Source: Plecoglossus altivelis (taxonomy: Eukaryota > Chordata > Actinopteri > Osmeriformes > Plecoglossidae). Taken from it: 64,000 bases of DNA. The stretch spans positions 5,172,824 through 5,236,823 of the forward strand of contig BROE01000019.1 in the NCBI GenBank assembly GCA_036571765.1, given 5' to 3'. The notes under the pieces were generated by a model that ran no database searches, had not been told where the DNA came from, and saw only the letters and a program-made list of their open reading frames with translations. Positions within the stretch are counted from its first letter, which is position 1; the number at the start of each line of letters is the position of its first letter. Positions 57,244 through 64,000 of this stretch are shown piece by piece. The position numbers and the translations under genes are program-made.

Positions 57244-59330
57244 CACGTACACACACAAACAAACACGACACTGGTAGACTTGGATCAATAACCACATTGA
57301 CAGAGATCAATACTAAAGCACAGTCCGGCGAAAATATGGCCATGGAGAAAAGTGTACCTGTCAACACCAAAGAGAGTGTTGTGTGACACACACACACACC
57401 TCCGCACACAGGTCAAACATTTGCATATTCCTTATGCATGGGTCTCCATGGTAACGGGCAACTCCAGAGAATACAAACCATGTATCAGTTAAAGATGGCT
57501 TTCAGGAAGAGAGACAGAGAGAGTGGGGGAGAGAGAGAGAGCCACAGATATATACGCATGCAGAGTGAAGAGAGATTGAGAGGCTAAGACATTGATTTGA
57601 TTCTAGAGCATGCCCAGTACAGATGAAGGGGGGGGGGGCCTGGCCAGAGATTAAGTGTGTTTTCATGCCATGAAATATAAATATTACATATCAATGTGTA
57701 TTGAATAATCCATATTTCAAATGTGCACACTCATGTGTATGAGTGTGTATGTGTGCGGTTGAGAGTGTGTTGTTGCAGGCGGAAAGAACTTACAGAGGTG
57801 TAGAGGAAGCCCTCGTTGTTCATGGCCAGGTACAGTTTAGTCTGGACCCCCTGGATGGCCACCACACGAAGTCCCACCGGAATCAGGTTGAACACGGCTA
57901 CGACATGCAACGCAGGGACCAGGCAGGTTGGACGACACAGGAACCAACATTGCGTGAGAATTCATGACAGCGAACAGACGGTAACACCTAATAGGCTATA
58001 CCAGCTACGGCCTACCTCCATGCTTAAAACTAGTAGGCCTATTAGAGGCGGTGGAGAACTATCTCCAGTCACGTAGAACCACAGGAGTTCCAGCATCGGA
58101 TGGCCAGCTTTCCTGAGCTCTGGGCCTACCTTCACAGGACACTAGGCCCTGGCCCTAAGTCCTACTATGCCACTGGGCAGCTACGGAGCTGCAGACTGAG
58201 GAAGGAGCAGGGGCCATACCGAAGCTGTTGTCCTCCTCCTTGGTCCCATTAATGGTGCCATCTGCCTGCAGCTGCAGGTGGAAGCCCTGCCGGCTGGACA
58301 GCCTGGTGACGATGCCCTTCAGTTGGGGCTCTGGAGCAGAGGTGGCATAAGCAGAGGGGAGGGGAGATGGCGAGGGTGTGGAGGAGAGACGGGGGGATGT
58401 GGAGGAGAGAGGGGGGGATGTGGAGGAGAGAGGGGGATGTGGAGGAGAGAGGGGTGTGTGGAGGAGAGATGGGTGTGTGGAGGAGAGAGGGGGATGTGGA
58501 GGAGAGAGGGGGATGTGGAGGAGAGAGGGGGTTGTGGAGGAGAGAAGGAAGGTAGATGAAGGGGATGGGGTAAAGGGAAAGGAGGGGGGTGGAGAGAAAG
58601 ACAGAAATATTGACAAGATGTCAGATTGGTGCATACAGGAAAAGATGCTCTCTAGTTGCCTGCGCGAATGGCTGGAAGGTTTGTATGTTGGGGTAGTGGG
58701 AGACGTCTATGGATGAGTTGTGTGTTTGTGAGCGTGGGTATGTTTTTTAGGAGGTTTCTGATTGAAGCCACTGACTTTGGCACAGCATTGCACTGTGCCA
58801 GGTCCCCAGCTGTCAAAGGCATGCAGGGACTAGTCCCCCACTTAGTGATCTGCAGCTGTGCTGCTGTACTGCGTTATGAAAGCTTTCCTCTATCATTCAT
58901 CCTCATAAAAACAATACTGAATAGGAAACTGAAAAGGAAACTGGGGGTGGACGGGTGAATTGCTATGAGGAGGATTATGGCTTTGAGAAAAATGAGTGTG
59001 ATTATGATTCTGCTTAAAATGATGGTGGTGGGGATGTTGACGAAGTTGGTGGCGATGATGAGGAGTGGAGGAGGGGGATGAAGATGACAGTTCTTCAGGC
59101 CAGTCGCATAAACAGATTCCTCTCAGTAGCAGACCTGGTGGTCGCCTTCTCTTCCGTTTCGTCCTCGAGCCAAACAGTTTGACGCGCGAGAACACGTTCA
59201 GTTTGCTGGGTTTCTCAGCCGTCCCTTTGCTGTTACTGGGGCTGCTCGCACCATGGCAGGCATTCGCCTTTTCGCGCTCCCTCGCCTGCCTCCTCTGCCG
59301 AATGAGGGAGCTGGCGATTGCCGCGGCCAT
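56375..59330 (-). CDS. fgf13: fgf13, fibroblast growth factor 13 (FGF homologous factor 2), S/A isoform
   Basis: Intracellular FGF homologous factor. Family members bind the C-terminus of voltage-gated sodium channels, and FGF13 also binds microtubules. They lack a signal peptide, as here. Exons are 59330-59135, 58330-58220, 57897-57794, 56882-56684 and 56511-56375, encoding 248 aa (human S form 245). Residues 1-65 (MAAAIASSLIRQRRQARERE, KLNVFSRVKLFGS, RTKRKRRR) are the S/A N-terminus, with a basic nuclear-localisation cluster at residues 56-63. The beta-trefoil core starts EPQLKGIVTRL and includes LIPVGLRVVAIQGVQTKLYL and ESVFENYYVTYSSMQYRQQQ. The tail EFSRSGSGTPTKSRSASAML is FGF13-specific, unlike FGF11, FGF12 or FGF14. 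The ATG has strong context (G at -3, G at +4). It may be one of two teleost fgf13 copies. Confidence 0.95.
56920..57004. repeat. (GA)n tract in fgf13 intron 3
   Basis: Purine-rich GA array 38 bp upstream (in gene direction) of the exon 4 acceptor. On the sense strand it is a (CT)n pyrimidine tract adjoining the 3' splice site. Confidence 0.9.
57193..57240. repeat. (CA)n microsatellite in fgf13 intron 3
   Basis: CA dinucleotides with an interruption near the 5' end of the block. Confidence 0.9.
58378..58545. repeat. GTGGAGGAGAGAGGGGGAT minisatellite in fgf13 intron 1
   Basis: About nine imperfect copies of an 18-21 bp unit beginning GTGGAGGAGAGA, ending 48 bp from the exon 2 acceptor. On the fgf13 sense strand the array is pyrimidine-rich (CTCTCCTCCAC). 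Confidence 0.88.
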
Positions 59331-59889
59331 AGCCAGCTTGGCGGCTTGGTGTGGCAAAACGTCCCGTGAGAAAAGTCCAAATCCACTCCTCACCAGACAA
59401 TAAAAACTGCGCGTGGAAATCTCATTAATATCATTGTCTTATAGTATAACCGATTATAATCCATCGCAGTGTGCAGGTGCGGTGATTAAGTCATCTTGGA
59501 AAAAACTGGTCTGACAACCTGTTTATAAACACAGTATAAGAAGCTTCTGGATGTCCCGGACAGATGAGTCTCGCGCATTAGGTGGTGGGGATCAACAGCT
59601 AGTTGAACTGGTTTCTTGTTGATCACTGCAGCGTCTCCTGCGCGTAGGCTGCACCGACAGTGGTGCTCTCGCTCTCCGTGAGAAAAATGCAGTCGTCCAA
59701 ATGTTTGTCAATGAACCAACTCGTGGCTGGTGACCGAGGCATCTCTACCGTTCACCGATCTGCTGCCACGCCTCTCACTGAGTATGAGGTGTACAGGGAC
59801 TCGATCCCTAAACACATCTGGCTTCATGTGTTTGCTGCGAGCCCCAAGCCCCACGTGGCATGACAATCAAATGTTAAACTGGGGCGACA

Positions 59890-60000
59890 GCGAGAGAGCG
59901 AGCGAGCGAGCGAGAGAGAGGGGGGGAGGAGAGAGCGAGAGAGAAAGGGAGGGAGAGCGAGAGAGCGAGGGGGGGGGGAGAGAGAGTGAGATAGAAAGGA
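59890..60000. repeat. (GA)n/(GAGC)n purine tract upstream of the fgf13 S/A exon
   Basis: Begins with GAGCGAGC units and continues as imperfect GA-rich sequence. Confidence 0.85.
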
Positions 60001-61709
60001 GGGGATGGGAGGAGGGGGGGCTCATTTTGGTGCAGAGGTTCACCTCCCAAACTCTGGGATGAGCTGCAGCGTGCGCGCGGGTCGGAGAGCGAGGTTCCTC
60101 TGTCTAAAACAGAGTGAATTGCCGACGGACAATGTTTAAGCCGCTATACTCTCTTCTTCTGCTTAATAGTTCTGCGGGAAAACACCGTCGTCCCCTCTGC
60201 GTCCAAAAGGAACAGAACCGTGAGCACTCACGTCGCAAAGGACTATACAGGGATCCACTGACAGTTCACCGCTACCTAGGTAACTTACAGTCTAAATGTT
60301 AACACCACTGTCATTATTTTCATCCCCACCATTATCATCATCAGTATTCTCGTCGTGCTGTGCGCGTGGTAATCCCCCACCCACCCTCAAACAGATGCAC
60401 CAAACAGAGACAGTGAATAACATCGTAACAGGCTAAAACAGTACCAGGGAGAGGGGGGGAGACAGGTGTACTTGTAGTAAGGACCGCATGCGTCTTCTAC
60501 ATTATTGTTACAAAAGGTTGTTCACATACTTGTATAGTCCACAGCTGGTTCACCTACTTTAAGTACAGGACTTTTATAACTGTAAGTAGCAAGTAGTAGC
60601 AAACCTACTTAAAGTTTTAATTTATATATTCAGTTTGTACAAATGTTCCTCCAAAACAGTCACTTCCATAGACCTGAGATCAACTCCAGACCAACTTCAG
60701 TACCACGGACAGCGCTCAACTGGAACAACAGCTGTTCGTTTGTTGTGGAGTTCATTCAATATCACATCAATAAAAAGAGCAAACAACTTTGCAGCGTTGC
60801 CATTTATCATTTTCAGTACGTCAGAGCCAACAGCAAAACAGTTTGTACGTAGTACTTTTAAAAGAACTGGCAATTACCTGATGCCGATCTTCGAAGAGGG
60901 AAAGTCATGCTTTTCGCTCGGTGAGCCGCGAAGCCTTTTGGTCACGTTTAAGCTCTCTTTTCTTCTGCCCAGTAAAACTTCCCGAGCAAATCTCAAAGCC
61001 ATCCCCTTCCATTAGGCCCGAGCGAGTGGTGGTGATAGGAGATCATTATAGAGCTGGGCCATTATAGCACAAGGCCATTATGACTATAAAGGTTCATTAA
61101 TGATTCATCTCAAAGAAAGCATCGCTGATCGGACAGAAACCAATAATACCACTAGCGGCCCCTAAGGCCCCAGCTTTAAAGGTAATAGCCTTTAGGAAAC
61201 CTGTTGACGTCTGGACCTATAAAGGATCGGTTTGGATGCCGACAAATGGCCCGTGTTCTCTCTTGTGGTAAAACTGTCAGATTTATTGAAAGTCTATGTT
61301 GTCAACTCAAGCTATGAGATCCATGCACCCTAGATCTGAGTATTGATAGTATGCTGAGGTAGACAATATTCTGGACATTCTATAATGCTACAGTCGGAGA
61401 AGGCCGATGCTTTTACCCTTGACCATGGTCTGGTTTTAGAAGGAATCATCAGTTGAAAACCAGAAGATGGTCTACTGTCCTCATCATAGAATTCTAAAGA
61501 ACTGAAGCCACATAGCTTAGTGGGGCAAACCCCCAGGGAAACAAGATGACAATTTCTTGACCGTTGAGAGCCTAACTAATTGCACCTGTGTTCTGTTCAA
61601 TTTCCTCTCAGATCTGTAGGGGACTGTTTTTACAAGATAGAGACACTAGATGGAGCCAGTATGGAGAATTGGGTGCTAAGTGCTAAGTTAAGAACTATAA
61701 CATGGAGTG

Positions 61710-61711
<2 letters not shown>

Positions 61712-61763
<52 letters not shown>

Positions 61764-61778
61764 GTGTGTGTGTGTGTT
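61712..61778. repeat. (GT)n microsatellite
   Basis: About 33 GT units with one GC interruption. Confidence 0.95.
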
Positions 61779-62864
61779 TGGGGGAGAAAGCAGGTCACCA
61801 GCCTCTGCAACTAGGGCAGGGAACACTCATTCAAAACTCCCGGATGAGAAGCCCACAGTTGCAGGGAAGGGAGAGCCCCATCTTGGCCGAGCAAATGGCA
61901 GGTTTGGTGGGCAGCAGTCTTCCAAGCAGCAGGGGGGCCTATGGAGGGCAAGGCTGCCAGGGAGCAGGCTGTGGAGCTGGGGAGCAGTGAGAGACCACCA
62001 TCTGGTGGACACGCCTCCATCTGGAGCTGAGGACTGTCTGTCCTGAGAGGCAGCGCCGTGACCCGCTAACCATCAGCACTATGACATACTTTACGAGATC
62101 AGATCTTTATTGTGTGTGTGTGTGTGTGTGTGTGGACGACACAAGTCCCATCGAGCCTCCATCTGTGGGCAATCGTTTTTTGCTAGGTGGAGGATTGGTT
62201 TCAAGTCCTGAAGACAGCACAGTGACAAACCACCACTGCAAGACAATAGCATGTCAATCGACAAACATACGCCATGTCAGGTCTATGTATGTGAGACTAC
62301 GGTCACACGCTTCCTGTGTCGGGCAGTAGTATAGCGAATGATGATGTTTAACTGACTGACTTTCTCAGACGAAACCCTGTCTGTCTGTCTGTCTGTCTAC
62401 CTTCTCACACCATTGCCCCCTGGTGGTCAAGGATGGGTAGCCTGGCTGGTCTTACTGTAATAACAGTGACAAGAAAAACGACAGAAAATTACACCTACCC
62501 CCTTCCCTCCCCTGAGATGAGAGTAATTAAGAGTTCTGGTATCTAATCAAATGAATCCTCCAATTCATCTACTCTTTGGCCCCGACTGCTCCTTATTTAA
62601 CCTACTAAAACACAAGTATTAATTCACATTTTAATTACTTTGAGTCTTTATCAACTTAATCCCCAACAATAGTCTAAAAATACATAGACTGCTGATGCCC
62701 TGGGATGATGGCTCAACCACACCTCACCCTGAGAGGAGGCTGGAGGGGGGAGGGAGATGAGAAATCCTGAGGAGGTAGAGAGAGGGGGATGGGGGAAGGG
62801 AGAGAGATGGAGGAGGGGAATAAACAAAGAGAAATAAGACAGAGAGGGTGGAAATGTGTGCATG

Positions 62865-62867
<3 letters not shown>

Positions 62868-62902
<35 letters not shown>

Positions 62903-62930
62903 TGAGAGACAGAGAGTGAGAGAGAGAGAG

Positions 62931-62992
<62 letters not shown>
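62868..62992. repeat. Compound (GA)n(GT)n(GA)n microsatellite
   Basis: Two GA arrays flank a run of about 17 GT units. Located 0.8 kb downstream of the fgf13 V exon in the gene direction. Confidence 0.93.
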
Positions 62993-62993
<1 letters not shown>

Positions 62994-63758
62994 TAGTCTC
63001 CTTTGCACCAAACTCAAGCATCCACCAGTAGAATATCATTATAGCCCTCAGGAGTGGTAGGTTATAGGGCCACATGGCAAAGGAAGTGCATAACCAGAGT
63101 GTGGTTAATCTCTGCTAGAGGGTGTCTATTGACTCGTTTATCATGGAGATGATAAATCAAGACAGATTATTATTTTTAAAAGCTCTATATCACATCAACA
63201 GAAAAGAGTGCTTTGTTACTCTACCACTATTTCCTATAGCGCCTTATTGGTTCTACACCCTTTTCATGACAGCCACATTCTGCTGACGTCAGGTGCATGA
63301 ATGAGCCATCCCCTGACCGCCTCTACTGTATGCACGTGATGGGAGATTGCAGGCTACTCCCTTTCTGTCTCCATGGCAATGTAGTTTCCCAGTCTCCATT
63401 GCGGTGTTTCTCGTGGTGCCTTTATGCATGCCACAAAATGTCAGAGGGAAATGTTTGGATAGAGAGAAGCGCATGTTTTCAAGTGACGTAGGCCTGTGAA
63501 ATCTACACATTTCATATACTGCCAGCATAAATATGAATACAGAACAAACTTCGTTATTAAAACAGTCGCTACTCTCCACTTGTTACAGAATTTGGTGTTA
63601 AAACGCTGAAATCCTACAATGGTTGAAGCAAAAAGCGTAGCAGGAAGTAATATGCTCGATATACTAAATATCACCAAACAAAATATTCTAGTTTCAAAAA
63701 TGTGTGCAAAAATTAAGTAAATGATCGGATCACTATCATGTGGGGTATGTAATCTTAC

Positions 63759-63801
63759 CTTTATTTGCATCCTTCTCAGGTTTGGACGTTTTCCCACTCA
63801 T
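63759..63801 (-). CDS. fgf13: fgf13 alternative first exon, V type
   Basis: On the minus strand an ATG at 63801 opens MSGKTSKPEKDANK, followed by one G and a GTAAG 5' splice site at 63758-63754. This matches the short N-terminus of the mammalian FGF13 V isoform (MSGKVTKPKEEKDASK), with a two-residue deletion. The exon ends in phase 1, as does the S/A exon, so it joins exon 2 to read on into EPQLKG. It lies 4.4 kb upstream of the S/A first exon, in the order known from mammals. It needs its own promoter to the right of 63801. The V form lacks the basic N-terminus, which in mammals shifts it from nucleus to cytoplasm. Confidence 0.85.
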
Positions 63802-63967
63802 AGAGCCCTCTGTTGGGTCTGAGAAGCGAAGTGGAAAACTTCAAACCCACAGAAAAGCCGTAGAATTGATGCGATCTCTTCAAACCAAAGGTGGGATTCT
63901 CCTTTCCTTTGCGCTGGTGGAATGAAGAACAGTTCGGATCTATAGTAAAGCGCGCACATTCTCATGT

Positions 63968-63968
<1 letters not shown>

Positions 63969-64000
<32 letters not shown>
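63969..64000. repeat. (CA)n microsatellite at the window edge
   Basis: CGCG followed by CA units, running off the right end. Confidence 0.9.

Larger units (their letters stand above)
59331..63758 (-). other. fgf13 region between first exons V and S/A
   Basis: Intron for the V transcript. It also contains the S/A promoter and 5'UTR to the right of 59330. It holds (GA)n/(GAGC)n at 59890-60000, (GT)n at 61712-61778, (GT)n at 62109-62133 and a (GA)(GT)(GA) compound at 62868-62992. CTCF-like motifs occur at 61644-61657, 61998-62008 and 62414-62426. I looked for the mammalian U and Y first exons by eye and found neither. Confidence 0.65.

Noticed and set aside
58893..59134. His-rich continuation of fgf13 exon 1 to a stop at 58893
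   Set aside because: Intronic sequence past a GTCTGC donor. The family joins this exon to EPQLKG, which is present at 58330.
59331..59393. 21-codon N-terminal extension of fgf13 S/A
   Set aside because: The upstream codon is GTG, not ATG. The ATG at 59330 has strong context and matches the conserved MAAAIASS start.
61243..61275. Minus-strand peptide resembling part of the mammalian FGF13 Y exon (RENT)
   Set aside because: Only four residues match, no donor follows in phase and stops lie close by.
62350..62380. Minus-strand RLRKSVS resembling the FGF13 U exon (LLRKSYS)
   Set aside because: No ATG in front and no GT donor behind. It adjoins a GTCT repeat.
1..64000. CRISPR arrays, operons, insertion sequences, phage or intact transposons
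   Set aside because: The regular repeats are micro- and minisatellites, all genes are spliced vertebrate genes, and I recognised no transposase or reverse-transcriptase reading frame.

Overview
The window is vertebrate nuclear DNA, almost certainly from a teleost fish. It has five spliced genes with GT-AG introns and vertebrate protein families, abundant short (CA)n, (GA)n and (GACA)n arrays, and the gctagcta-rich intronic stretches common in fish. Nothing prokaryotic or viral is visible. All exon boundaries below were placed by hand, checking splice dinucleotides, codon phase and similarity to remembered family proteins.

Layout, left to right. (1) 251-3816, minus: the first eight coding exons of hspa4 (Hsp110-family chaperone cofactor); the gene runs off the left edge. 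(2) 3817-5441: a divergent promoter region with a CGCG element and an unrecognised 82-codon ORF. (3) 5442-8169, plus: complete ddias (noxin), four exons, 777 aa. (4) 8582-10687, plus: complete rpl23a (uL23), five exons, 155 aa. Each of its four introns carries a box C/D snoRNA. Two match SNORD4 (18S U121) and two match SNORD42 (18S U116) by antisense element and the fifth-nucleotide rule. (5) 10.7-19.6 kb: intergenic. (6) 19645-43708, plus: complete pdlim4 (PDZ-LIM), seven exons, 350 aa, about 24 kb, with a 3'UTR to about 45.1 kb. (7) 45.1-55.2 kb: intergenic, rich in microsatellites and one 39-bp minisatellite. (8) 56375-63801, minus: fgf13 (intracellular FGF homologous factor). The five-exon S/A form (248 aa) is complete, and an alternative first exon of the V type lies 4.4 kb upstream.

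The genes do not form one pathway. They are a chaperone cofactor, a DNA-damage survival factor, a ribosomal protein that hosts rRNA-modification guides, a cytoskeletal adaptor and a sodium-channel/microtubule regulator. The densest part is 3.7-10.7 kb, where hspa4, ddias and rpl23a are packed with 0.4-1.6 kb between them.

The observation most worth following is a possible unannotated cassette exon of pdlim4 (28740-29069). It has 110 open Ser/Pro-rich codons, a strong 3' splice site, a usable 5' splice site, and phase 2 at both ends, so it fits exactly between exons 2 and 3. No transcript evidence could be consulted.
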